In this document: positions 1 through 7,961 of the stretch, one piece after another | Layout of the letters: every line of letters begins with the position of its first letter | Numbering within the stretch: the stretch's first letter is position 1 | NCBI RefSeq assembly: GCF_000170915.1 | Contig: NZ_ABCT01000012.1 | Span: forward strand, 52,866-116,865 | DNA: 64,000 nucleotides | Direction of reading: 5' to 3' | Source of the DNA: Limnobacter sp. MED105 | GTDB lineage: Bacteria; Pseudomonadota; Gammaproteobacteria; Burkholderiales; Burkholderiaceae_B | Made by a program: the position numbers and the translations under genes | Notes under the pieces: model-generated | The model's database searches: none | Seen by the model: only the letters and a program-made list of their open reading frames with translations | Told to the model about the DNA's origin: nothing

Positions 1-847
1 TGGTGAGCCGCACATGGATGGAGCATTTCAGAAACACATCCAATTCGGGGTGGTACAACGTGCGCACCGATGAAGTGGGCCACACCACTTTGCCCAAGGG
101 TCCAAGGTGGCGAATCAGTTTGTTCTGGCTTGCTTGCTGATAAATTCCGGACTGTAGAACAAGCTCCACTTCCCAGGGGTGGCATGGGTAAAGGCCCGTA
201 CGCCCGGTCAGTGTTTCAGACACTTTGTCGATCACGGGGCTGCCCAGCTCTTTCAGTAAAACCGGGTTGATTTCAAACCAGTGCAACTGGAACGCGGCCC
301 CCACTTCTGGTGAACACAGCAGCAGTTGCTCCGCCTGCACACCCGATCGGCTTTTCGGGCTGGGGTGAAACGGATGCCCCCACAGCAGTGATTGCTCGGT
401 GTGCTGCAAGGCGTTGATATAGGGCACCCGGGCATGCGCCAAAAACCGTTGCATGTTTTGCAGGCTGTTGTGGATTTGGACCTGTAATTCAATATTGGGT
501 TCGGTTTGCGTCAGCATGGCCATGTGTTCAAGCAGGGCCTGAATGGCGGCATGGGTGCCCAGTACTTGCCAAGGCTTGCCCATGGGTTTGCCAAACAGTT
601 TCGAGCCCAGTTTGATCTGGTTCAGTGCGCCCCGTGCTTGTACTTTGAAGGCTATTTTCAGCAGGGGGTAAGCCGTACGAATTCTCACGGTTTCGCCTTC
701 CAGCAAATCGCTCTGCAGGGCTTTGGGCAGGTCGCCCTGCGCATGCCAGTCGACCAATTGATGCGGCACTGCAAATTCGCGCAGGTAGCAATTCAGCAGG
801 TGGTTCAGGCTGTGGTGTTCGGCCTGGTGTTGTTCATAGGTATACAT
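1..847 (-). CDS. pvsD: NIS siderophore synthetase (IucA/IucC family), PvsD-like, C-terminus outside window
   Basis: The first 282 codons of an NRPS-independent siderophore synthetase, which uses ATP to condense a carboxylate such as citrate with an amine or alcohol. Family motifs are visible: GHPFHPSPKSRSG (residues 158-170), CHPWE (222-226), PTSSVRTLY (257-265, phosphate-binding) and the start of the KxSIxVRLT strand (274-282). The reading frame is open to base 1, so the catalytic C-terminal half lies beyond the edge. The ATG at 847 overlaps the 3' end of the MFS gene by 43 nt, which implies translational coupling. As the last visible gene of a siderophore operon with order ATP-grasp, NIS, MFS, NIS, it occupies the pvsD position of vibrioferrin clusters; a pyridoxal-dependent decarboxylase (pvsE) would be expected next. 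Family is sure; the exact product is inferred from gene order. Confidence 0.85.
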   Translation of the reverse strand, partial: MYTYEQHQAEHHSLNHLLNCYLREFAVPHQLVDWHAQGDLPKALQSDLLEGETVRIRTAYPLLKIAFKVQARGALNQIKLGSKLFGKPMGKPWQVLGTHAAIQALLEHMAMLTQTEPNIELQVQIHNSLQNMQRFLAHARVPYINALQHTEQSLLWGHPFHPSPKSRSGVQAEQLLLCSPEVGAAFQLHWFEINPVLLKELGSPVIDKVSETLTGRTGLYPCHPWEVELVLQSGIYQQASQNKLIRHLGPLGKVVWPTSSVRTLYHPELDVFLKCSIHVRLT

Positions 848-2001
848 GGACGTGATCCTGTTTTTTGAATGTGGTGAACAAGGGGCATGGCAGCAAGGCT
901 TGCCACGGCGGAAAGCAGAAAAGGTGAAGCAAGGTTCATGTGGTTAACTGCAAAACCGGCTGCAATGCCAGCAGCCACGCCAGCCAGTTTTCCAACGCTG
1001 TCGAGTGAGCCAAACCAGGTGCCCGCGCGCGCTGCCTGAAAAGACTTTGCGACCAGTTGATGAATACCGTGATAACCCAGCCAAATACCAACACCAAACA
1101 AAACACGGGCGGCAGCAAGGGCCAGCCCGCTGTTGAATTGCCACTGCATGCACGCTGCAACTGCAAGGGCCAGCATGCTGAAGTGGCAATTGAAAGCCCA
1201 GTTTGGCAGGCGCTTTTTCAGCAGCGGTTGAAGCAGCAGATAAACAAGGTGGGGCAGCACGTACAGCAGGGCAATGGCAGTGGTACTTGCAATGCCCGGC
1301 GCAGCATAGGGCAGGAAGTAGGGGAAGGTAACCACCATGGCAAAGCAGAACAGGGCTTGCAGGCTGCACACCGAGGCGGCCGATGCATATTGCATTGGGG
1401 CGGATGTGTTGCCGGGTGTGCTCACTGCGCTTGCTGTTGAAGATTGCGACGGGTGTGAATCTTTGGGCAGCGTGCAGGCATACAGTGCGCCCAGCATGGG
1501 TAGGGTTGCCAACACAATGTACAGGTGTTGCAGCCTGAAGTATTGAATGCCCACAGCCAGCACCAATGGTGCGGTAACCAGCGCCATGCGTGCGCTGAAT
1601 TGCGTCCAGTTCAAGGTGTTGGACAGCGTTTCACGCGGCATGGTGGTGGCCAGGTAGGAATTGGCGGCAGCCAAGGTGCCGCCCATCAAACCTTGCAGGG
1701 TTAAGGCCATGAGCAGTTCTGCCACTGAACTTGAAATACCCACCCACAAAAAAGCAAGTGCCAAACCTGCCAACGCACGGATCAGCGAGAAGCGCCTGCC
1801 AAAACGATCAGCCACCTTGCCCCACAAAGGGCCGCTGAGTGCGGTCAACAGGGTGGGCCATGCAAACACAAAACCGATCCAGGGGCTGTTCGATGGCAGC
1901 CCCAAATCAGTGAACAGCACGGGCAAGTAAAGTGGCATGCCCAGCACGGTGAATGCCGCCAGAAAATGACAGGCCAGTACAGCAAACAGCACGCGGTTCA
2001 T
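805..2001 (-). CDS. pvsC: MFS siderophore exporter, PvsC-like
   Basis: A 398-residue major facilitator protein with about 12 membrane segments and the loop-2/3 signature GKVADRFGRRF near residues 61-71. Within a siderophore biosynthesis operon such a transporter normally exports the finished siderophore across the inner membrane. I chose the ATG at 2001 rather than upstream in-frame codons because it forms a 4-nt ATGA overlap with the preceding NIS synthetase stop and starts directly with the first hydrophobic helix. The gene also overlaps the start of the next NIS gene. Position between two NIS synthetase genes is the pvsC position. Substrate is inferred from context only. Confidence 0.85.
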   Translation of the reverse strand: MNRVLFAVLACHFLAAFTVLGMPLYLPVLFTDLGLPSNSPWIGFVFAWPTLLTALSGPLWGKVADRFGRRFSLIRALAGLALAFLWVGISSSVAELLMALTLQGLMGGTLAAANSYLATTMPRETLSNTLNWTQFSARMALVTAPLVLAVGIQYFRLQHLYIVLATLPMLGALYACTLPKDSHPSQSSTASAVSTPGNTSAPMQYASAASVCSLQALFCFAMVVTFPYFLPYAAPGIASTTAIALLYVLPHLVYLLLQPLLKKRLPNWAFNCHFSMLALAVAACMQWQFNSGLALAAARVLFGVGIWLGYHGIHQLVAKSFQAARAGTWFGSLDSVGKLAGVAAGIAAGFAVNHMNLASPFLLSAVASLAAMPLVHHIQKTGSRPCIPMNNTRPNTTA

Positions 2002-3704
2002 GGCAGGTCTCGCAAGGGGTTGGGGCCTGTCATGCCGTAAAACTTGTTCACATCGCTTGCACCGCATTCCTGTTTGCTCAGCAGGCTTGCGCTTTGCAAC
2101 AGGTACTTCACAGGGTGCATGCGGGCGCACAGCAACAGTTCTGTGGCCAGGTCGGTGTCGAAACCTTCCAGGCGCAAGTTGTGCAAGGTGTGTTCAATGG
2201 CACGGCGCAAGGTGAGCAAGGCTTGTTGGCGGTTCAGTGCGCCGCTTTGTGCAAGCCCGTCGAGTACGACCAGCAAATTCAGTTGCAGGGTAATGGTGAT
2301 GAACATGTGGGCCAGCGGTGCTTCGTCGTTCACCAGAATGCGTGCGTCTTGCAGCATGTGCACATGGTGCCCGCGGCTTGCAGCAGCCGACTCGAAGCGG
2401 TTTGGCCACAGGCGTGCGGCGTCGTTGTCTTTCATCACAAGCGTGGGTGCAAGCCCTGGGCGCAGCGACAACACCGAATTCTGTTGATTCGATTCCAGCG
2501 CAATGCCGTGTTGAATCCACAAACGCAGGTGCACGCCAATCATTAATGTGCAATAACTGGCCCACCAGCTTTGCAGGCTTTGTGCGTGTTGATCCAGGTA
2601 TTCAAGCAGGTAGGGCTTGCCGCTGGGCATGGGGCTGCACAGTGTGGCCACAGTGGCCAGTGTTTCATCGGGCAATTCTGGCGGGTACTGGCGGTGCAAA
2701 AAACCTGCAGCGTTGAGCTGCTTGTAGCAGCCCGTAAACGATTCATCCACATGCCGGTACAAACCTTTTATTCCTTCGTTTGTTTGTTCGATCGACGCAA
2801 GCGCTTGCGCAAACCAGTCACCGTCTTTCAGGGTGGAGGGTTTGATGTAGCGAATGTTTTTTTGACCCAGCGTGGCAATCGGCATGGGTAGTTTGATGTG
2901 TGAGGCGGGGTGATTCAGCACGGCCACGGTACGCACCGACAGCGTGGGTTTGACGGGCAAATATGTGCGTGGTGCTTCAATGCTTTCTGGAATTTGCTGT
3001 GCAATTGCGGCGCGCATCATGGGGTGAACCGGCAGCAGTGTGTGGCTGTTGGCAAGCGATTGTGGCAAGCCCACATGCGCCAGTGTTGGCCACCACGCGG
3101 GCTCAGTGCCGGTGCCTTCAAATTCGCTTGCGGGCACGGCAAACCAGGCCAACTCGAAAGTTGGGTTGAATTCCGGTGAATAGGCTTTCAGTTCGCTGGT
3201 TTGCATGCCGAATTTGGCACGGGCCGTGGGGTAATAAGGGTGGTCCAGAAAGCTGGCCATTTGGTCGGCGTGCAACATGCGTTGTGCCCAGTTGCGTGTT
3301 GTGGAAACAAGGCCCAGTGCGTGTTGTTGTTCGGTGTAGGCCTGATCGCACAGCAGGGTTTGATCAATGGCGGCCTGCACTTCCAGTTCATAATTTTGGT
3401 ACAGGGCTTTTGCTTCTTCGGGCAAACCTTGCGCCAGAAAACGGATCCATTGCCTTGCACCTTGTTGTTCAATCCACTGGCCGTGTTGCAGTGTTTCCCA
3501 GTGGGGGTTGATGGCCCGGTGTGTTTGCATGCTGGGGCTTTCTTTTACTTCGATCCGGCAGGCTTCGGGCAGGTGTTCAAACACCAGAAATGTGCGGCCT
3601 TCGCTTGCTTCAATGCGCGCCAGGCTCAGTATGTTGCGAACGTTTTCCCGTAGGCAGGCATTGATCAGCCTTAGCGCAATGCGCTGGTCGTGCAAGGCAC
3701 TCAT
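1998..3704 (-). CDS. pvsB: NIS siderophore synthetase (IucA/IucC family), PvsB-like
   Basis: A complete 568-residue IucA/IucC-type synthetase that adenylates a carboxylic acid and couples it to an amine or hydroxyl. Motifs in order: HPYYPTARAKFG (155-166), LLPVHPMM (223-230), PTLSVRTV (253-260), HIKLPMP (269-275), HGIALESNQQN (399-409) and the metal/ATP-binding KDNDAARLW (425-433), followed by the FhuF-like C-terminal region. Length is normal for the family. Both ends are coupled: its ATG overlaps the stop of the ATP-grasp gene and its stop overlaps the MFS start by 4 nt. In vibrioferrin synthesis PvsB joins the alanine-2-ketoglutarate part to citrate; this role here is an inference from gene order. 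Confidence 0.88.
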   Translation of the reverse strand: MSALHDQRIALRLINACLRENVRNILSLARIEASEGRTFLVFEHLPEACRIEVKESPSMQTHRAINPHWETLQHGQWIEQQGARQWIRFLAQGLPEEAKALYQNYELEVQAAIDQTLLCDQAYTEQQHALGLVSTTRNWAQRMLHADQMASFLDHPYYPTARAKFGMQTSELKAYSPEFNPTFELAWFAVPASEFEGTGTEPAWWPTLAHVGLPQSLANSHTLLPVHPMMRAAIAQQIPESIEAPRTYLPVKPTLSVRTVAVLNHPASHIKLPMPIATLGQKNIRYIKPSTLKDGDWFAQALASIEQTNEGIKGLYRHVDESFTGCYKQLNAAGFLHRQYPPELPDETLATVATLCSPMPSGKPYLLEYLDQHAQSLQSWWASYCTLMIGVHLRLWIQHGIALESNQQNSVLSLRPGLAPTLVMKDNDAARLWPNRFESAAASRGHHVHMLQDARILVNDEAPLAHMFITITLQLNLLVVLDGLAQSGALNRQQALLTLRRAIEHTLHNLRLEGFDTDLATELLLCARMHPVKYLLQSASLLSKQECGASDVNKFYGMTGPNPLRDLP

Positions 3705-4858
3705 TGAACGCTCCAGGGGTTGCGGTTTTGTGTGTCGGTTCGCAGGTGTTGAAGTTCGCTGTCGGAATCGGCCTGAAAGGTGAACACGCCAATGTAGTCT
3801 TTGTTGGAATGGCTGATCTGGATGGTTTCCCCTTGCTGTTTAACGGCGCGGTACTGCACGGCGGCATTGTTTTCAATGCGTGGTGCCACGCGCAAGGTGC
3901 CGGCATGTGGAGCAACCAGGTAATCGATTTGTGCGCACCTGGGTTTTACGCGGGGTACTTCAATTTCTTGCCCAAGGTGGGTTTGCAGAATGGATTTGAA
4001 CCAGCCTTGCTCCACCAGCTGATCAAGCAAGAATTCGCGGTTATCGCCAATGCTTCGGTAGTTGATTTCCACCAGCACCGGGCCGCGCGGGGTCACAATG
4101 AATTCGCTGTGGCAGGCCCCAAGCCCCACACCAAACTGAACCAGGGTGTGTGCCATGTGTGTGCGCCACTGCCGCGTGTGCGGGCCATTCCACTGCGCAG
4201 CAGTTTCAACAAAATAGGGTGGGCTGGACAGGCTTACGTCAAACCCGCCGATGGTGTGCAGGTGTTTGCCATTGCCCAATGTTTCAAGCGTAATCAGCGG
4301 GCCTTCCATGAATTCTTCCAGCAACACACTTTGCGATTCATCAAGCTGTGCAAGGTGTTGTGTCAGTTGCGCGGGCGTGTCGATGCGAACCACGTCCATC
4401 GATGCCACACCCTGCGTGGGTTTGACCACCAAGGGGTAAGGCCATTCGCTGCGAACCGGGTCGGTGCGGCGAACGGTTTGGCTCCAGATGCTTGGCAAAC
4501 CAAGGGATTCAAGCCGTTTGCGCATCCAGTGTTTGTTTTTCGCGTGGTAGCAAACCTTCGAAGATTTTGCGGGCAGACCCAGCAGGTCAGCCACCAGGGC
4601 GGTGCAGGTTTGAAGGTGATCGCTGTTGGAGAACACAGCTTGCGGTTCAATGTTCAGTGCGGCAATCAAATCGATCACTGCAATAGGGTTGAACACATCG
4701 CATTCATGAACACGCACATTGGCAAGTGCTTGCTGGTGGGCATGGCCGTGGTCGGTCAATACAATCACGTCGTGATTCAGTGCTTGGGCGGCGGGAATGA
4801 ATCCATCGACGATTGCGTTGTTCAGCACATGGGTCAGGAAAACAAGGGTGGGTTTCAA
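3701..4858 (-). CDS. pvsA: ATP-grasp ligase of siderophore biosynthesis, PvsA-like
   Basis: An ATP-grasp enzyme of about 385 residues that would form an acyl-phosphate and ligate an amine. Visible elements: an N-terminal pre-ATP-grasp Rossmann region, YPLVVKPTQGVAS (ATP-binding lysine and glycine loop), LLEEFMEGPL (adenine/ribose contact) and the Mg-binding FIVTPRGPVLVEINYRSIGD. An upstream in-frame ATG exists at 5023 but would bury the start deep in the aldolase gene; the TTG at 4858 is preceded by an AGGAG about 8 nt upstream, lies 1 nt after the upstream stop, and begins exactly at the conserved first strand, so I prefer it. In vibrioferrin clusters PvsA is the ATP-grasp protein at the head of the operon. 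Substrate (for example alanine) cannot be read from the sequence. Confidence 0.83.
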   Translation of the reverse strand: MKPTLVFLTHVLNNAIVDGFIPAAQALNHDVIVLTDHGHAHQQALANVRVHECDVFNPIAVIDLIAALNIEPQAVFSNSDHLQTCTALVADLLGLPAKSSKVCYHAKNKHWMRKRLESLGLPSIWSQTVRRTDPVRSEWPYPLVVKPTQGVASMDVVRIDTPAQLTQHLAQLDESQSVLLEEFMEGPLITLETLGNGKHLHTIGGFDVSLSSPPYFVETAAQWNGPHTRQWRTHMAHTLVQFGVGLGACHSEFIVTPRGPVLVEINYRSIGDNREFLLDQLVEQGWFKSILQTHLGQEIEVPRVKPRCAQIDYLVAPHAGTLRVAPRIENNAAVQYRAVKQQGETIQISHSNKDYIGVFTFQADSDSELQHLRTDTQNRNPWSVQ

Positions 4859-4859
4859 T

Positions 4860-5618
4860 TCAGGCTCCTGGAAGGTTGTTTCGCAATGCTTTGGCGAAGT
4901 GGCTGCGGTCTTCGCCGCACAGAAAAAGTTTGCAGCCCAGGTCTTGCCAGTGCCGCAGTTGGCTTGGCGTTCGTGGGTTGGGGCAAAAAGGAACATCGGT
5001 TTGATGGCAAATTTGATGCACATTGTTCAAGGCGTTGAACACGTCGGGGTGCAGCGGGTTGGGGCCAAGACCCATGTTCAGTGCAAGGTCCAGTGCACCT
5101 TCCATGACAAAGCTGACGTGCCCGGTGGCAAGCATCTGGGGCAGGGCATTCAAGCCTGCCTGGCTTTCAATCATGGGTACCAGCAGGGTGTGTTCGTTGG
5201 CCAGCGCAATGTAATCGTTCAGGGGCAACTGCCCGTAGCCGGTCACCGTGCCGCCTGTAATACCGCGCGCACCCAAGGGGGGAAATTTCATGGCTTGCGC
5301 TAGCGCTTGAATTTGATCCGCGGTTTCTGCGCGTGACAACACAATGCCCATGGCCCCTGCATCCAGCAACTTGCCGATGAAGTTGGGGCGAACTTCTGCC
5401 ACACGAACCAGTGGCACACAGCTGTGGTGGCGGCAGGTTTGAATACATTCGCGTAGGGTGTTTTCATCGAGCAGTACGTGCTCGGTGTCGATAATGACGA
5501 AGTGGTAGCCGCATTGGGCAATCATGTCGACGATCAGTGGTGAGGGCAGGGAATTCAGCAGGCCCAGCCAGGGCGATGTGCCAGCTTTTGTCTCGTGTAG
5601 CGGGATTGTGTGGATCAT
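4860..5618 (-). CDS. HpcH/HpaI-family aldolase, SbnG-like citrate synthase
   Basis: A 252-residue TIM-barrel class II aldolase of the HpcH/HpaI family. DTEH (about residues 45-48) and the RGITGGTVTGYG loop (about 137-148) fit the divalent-metal pyruvate/oxaloacetate active site. In staphyloferrin B clusters a member of this family, SbnG, makes citrate from oxaloacetate and acetyl-CoA; being first gene of a citrate-type siderophore operon here, the same role is the best guess. A dedicated citrate source would keep siderophore synthesis independent of the TCA cycle under iron starvation. The ATG at 5618 has no good ribosome binding site, but it is the only start giving the complete barrel. A Fur box lies 17 bp upstream. 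Confidence 0.82.
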   Translation of the reverse strand: MIHTIPLHETKAGTSPWLGLLNSLPSPLIVDMIAQCGYHFVIIDTEHVLLDENTLRECIQTCRHHSCVPLVRVAEVRPNFIGKLLDAGAMGIVLSRAETADQIQALAQAMKFPPLGARGITGGTVTGYGQLPLNDYIALANEHTLLVPMIESQAGLNALPQMLATGHVSFVMEGALDLALNMGLGPNPLHPDVFNALNNVHQICHQTDVPFCPNPRTPSQLRHWQDLGCKLFLCGEDRSHFAKALRNNLPGA

Positions 5619-5634
5619 TTTTATAGATAGTAAA

Positions 5635-5649
5635 TGAGAATGATTTATA
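5635..5649 (-). promoter_or_regulatory. Fur box of the siderophore operon
   Basis: TGAGAATGATTTATA fits the 7-1-7 Fur consensus (TGATAATNATTATCA) closely and sits just upstream of the first gene of the vibrioferrin-type operon, so iron-replete repression is expected. The surrounding 60 bp are very AT rich and would also hold the promoter. Confidence 0.75.
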
Positions 5650-5789
5650 TTAACATTAATTAAAATAAGACTTCAAAGTATTTAACAATTCATCGCTCGA
5701 AATGGGGGTGGGTGCTCGAGTTGTGCTGCGAATTGGGAAAAAAAACAGCATTTCTGAATTTCATACAACAAACAGTTGGTAAAACTAAC

Positions 5790-5809
5790 GATAATGAGAA
5801 CGATTTTTA
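5790..5809 (+). promoter_or_regulatory. Fur box of the TonB receptor gene
   Basis: GATAATGAGAACGATTTTT matches the 19-bp Fur box at most positions. It lies 21-40 bp before the chosen ATG (5830) of the receptor gene. It also argues against the in-frame upstream start at 5776, which would put the box inside the coding sequence. Confidence 0.8.
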
Positions 5810-5829
5810 TTATTAAAAGGAAAACCGCA

Positions 5830-7902
5830 ATGTCCTCTTTTGATGTGCGTGGCGATTCACGCCAACGTCTTCGTGTTTCACCCCTTTCCATGGCCGTAGC
5901 ACTGGTCTGCGTTTCTTTCAGCCATACGGCTTTGGCCGAAACCCTGGCACCCGTCACTGTCCAATCCGACTGGTTGGGTCCACCCACCGAGGAAAGTGTA
6001 AAAACCTACACGGGTGCGCGCACGGTGCTTGAGAAAGAAGATCTGGAAGAGCGTGGTGCTTTGAACCTGGAAGATGCCTTGCGCCGTGTGCCGGGTGTTC
6101 AAGTGCTGGACGAAACCGGCACCGGAATTTTGCCCAACATTGGTGTGCGCGGTTTGAACCCCTTGCGCAGTGAACGTTTGCAAATTTTGGTGGATGGTTA
6201 CCCGATTGCCATTGGCCCTTACACCAACGTGGGCCTGTCGCTATTTCCCGTTACATTGCCCAGCCTTGAAGCTGTAGATTTGGTGCGGGGTGGTGCTGCC
6301 GTGCATTACGGGCCGAACAACGTGGGCGGTGTGCTGAATTTGGTGACCAAGCCTATTCCCGCAAAAACCAGCCAGACCTTCCGCGAGCGCCTTCAAATTT
6401 CCGAAGAAACTGGCAATATGCTGACCGACACTTACTACCGAATTGGTGGTTTTGTGCGTGAAGACCTTGGCTTGCAATTTCAGGCCAACATTGTGGATGG
6501 CAAGGGCCAGCGTGATCGTTCAGACACCGAAGTGCGTAACTTCATTGTGGATGGCGAGTACTACCTGAACCCCAACAACGATTTCAAAGCGCAGTTGCAG
6601 TATTACGAAGTGAAGGCTGAATTGCCTGGTGCCTTAAGCCCAGCTGCCTATGATCAAAACCCAAACCAGTCGCAAAAGCCTTTTGATGCGTACGACGCAG
6701 ACATGTGGCGCGGCACTTTCACCTGGAATCATTCGTTTTCCGACGATTTCAAGCTGACATGGCGCAATTTTGCGCACCAAGCAAATCGCACGTTCTTCTT
6801 CAGCCAGTCAGCCACTTTCTCGGATGACCCAGCACAAACGCCAGCGTTTGTTCTCGATTCCCCACGCGTGTTCAGTGTGCATGGCACGGAACCAAGGTTC
6901 ACCAAGCAGATAGCCAACCACACAGTGATTGCAGGTGCGCGTTTTGTTGAAGAAGATGTGCGCTTTGATGTAAGCCGCACCACGCTTGCAACAGGGGCAG
7001 TGAATCCGTTCCGCCGCTGGGACTTTACCACCAAGGCGATGGCTTACTACCTCAGCGACACCATTGCATTGATGGACGATCGTTTGAAAGTAACGCCGGG
7101 CATTCGTTATGAAGATGTTGAAACCCGCTACCGTGATTTGAATACCGGTACCGAGTTTCAGAACAACCCCGATGAATGGTTGCCTGGCTTGACTGTGGGT
7201 TACCAGGCCACGAAAGATGTGTTCGTATTTACCAATGCGCAGCGTTCATTGGTGCCGGTGCAAACGGCACAAGTGACGCGCGGTGGTGATGTGGGCAATG
7301 AAACCGCCGAGAACTACGAAATCGGTTCACGCTGGCAGATCAACCCGCAAGCCAATATTGCGGCAACGCTGTTCCGGGTGGATTACAAAGACCAGATCGT
7401 TTTCGATACAGGCGCATTCCGCAATCTCGGGGAAACACGCCAAGAAGGCGTTGAGCTGGAAGGTCGCTGGAACCTGAACAGCCAAACTGAACTGGGAATG
7501 AGTTATACCTATCTGGATACGGAGCAATTGTCGGGCGCTGATCAAGGCAAGGAACTTCGCAATGCACCCACGCACCATTTGGGGTTGGATGCGGTGTACA
7601 AGTTTGGCAATTGGACGGCCAACGCAAATGCCCTGTATGTTTCTGAAAGCTTCAGTGATTCAGCCAACACACAGGTTGAAACTGCCAACGGCAGTGCTGG
7701 TGAATTGCCCGCCTACACTTTGGTGAACATGCGCGTGGGGCGTGATTTCCCGATTGGGCAAGGCAAGAACATGAATCTTGGTTTTGGGATCAATAACCTG
7801 TTTGACGAACAGTACTTCTTCCGGGGTGTGGACGTAAGCACAACCGGTCGCGTACCCGCACCTGGGCGTATGTTGCTGGTAGAAATGCAGCTTGATTTCT
7901 AA
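5830..7902 (+). CDS. pvuA: TonB-dependent ferric-siderophore receptor (FecA/PvuA type)
   Basis: A 690-residue outer membrane receptor. After a signal peptide (hydrophobic stretch about 14-36, cleavage near ALA-ET) comes a short TonB box region and a plug domain with RGLNPLRSERLQILVDGYP and VDLVRGGAAVHYGPNNVGGV, typical of FecA-like citrate-type siderophore receptors, then a 22-strand barrel ending in the terminal aromatic F (LVEMQLDF). There is no N-terminal signalling domain, so it should not drive an ECF sigma factor. It is divergent from the siderophore operon and Fur-controlled, so it probably imports that operon's product. I use the ATG at 5830 (AAAAGG 9 nt upstream). The symbol reflects context, not a sequence comparison. 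Confidence 0.82.
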   Translation: MSSFDVRGDSRQRLRVSPLSMAVALVCVSFSHTALAETLAPVTVQSDWLGPPTEESVKTYTGARTVLEKEDLEERGALNLEDALRRVPGVQVLDETGTGILPNIGVRGLNPLRSERLQILVDGYPIAIGPYTNVGLSLFPVTLPSLEAVDLVRGGAAVHYGPNNVGGVLNLVTKPIPAKTSQTFRERLQISEETGNMLTDTYYRIGGFVREDLGLQFQANIVDGKGQRDRSDTEVRNFIVDGEYYLNPNNDFKAQLQYYEVKAELPGALSPAAYDQNPNQSQKPFDAYDADMWRGTFTWNHSFSDDFKLTWRNFAHQANRTFFFSQSATFSDDPAQTPAFVLDSPRVFSVHGTEPRFTKQIANHTVIAGARFVEEDVRFDVSRTTLATGAVNPFRRWDFTTKAMAYYLSDTIALMDDRLKVTPGIRYEDVETRYRDLNTGTEFQNNPDEWLPGLTVGYQATKDVFVFTNAQRSLVPVQTAQVTRGGDVGNETAENYEIGSRWQINPQANIAATLFRVDYKDQIVFDTGAFRNLGETRQEGVELEGRWNLNSQTELGMSYTYLDTEQLSGADQGKELRNAPTHHLGLDAVYKFGNWTANANALYVSESFSDSANTQVETANGSAGELPAYTLVNMRVGRDFPIGQGKNMNLGFGINNLFDEQYFFRGVDVSTTGRVPAPGRMLLVEMQLDF

Positions 7903-7918
7903 TCGCTTGATGCAAGGT

Positions 7919-7961
7919 CCAAAAGCCGGTGGGGGAAGCAATTCGTCACCGGCTTTTTTTA
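7919..7961 (+). terminator. Bidirectional intrinsic terminator
   Basis: Perfect stem AAAGCCGGTG / CACCGGCTTT separated by about 16 nt and followed by a T-run. It lies between the convergent receptor and cytochrome genes, and the A-run on the left side lets it work in both directions. Confidence 0.85.

Noticed and set aside
3704..5038. A 444-codon open frame on the plus strand opposite the ATP-grasp and aldolase genes
   Set aside because: It is the antisense shadow of two well-recognised genes; its translation has no domain signature.
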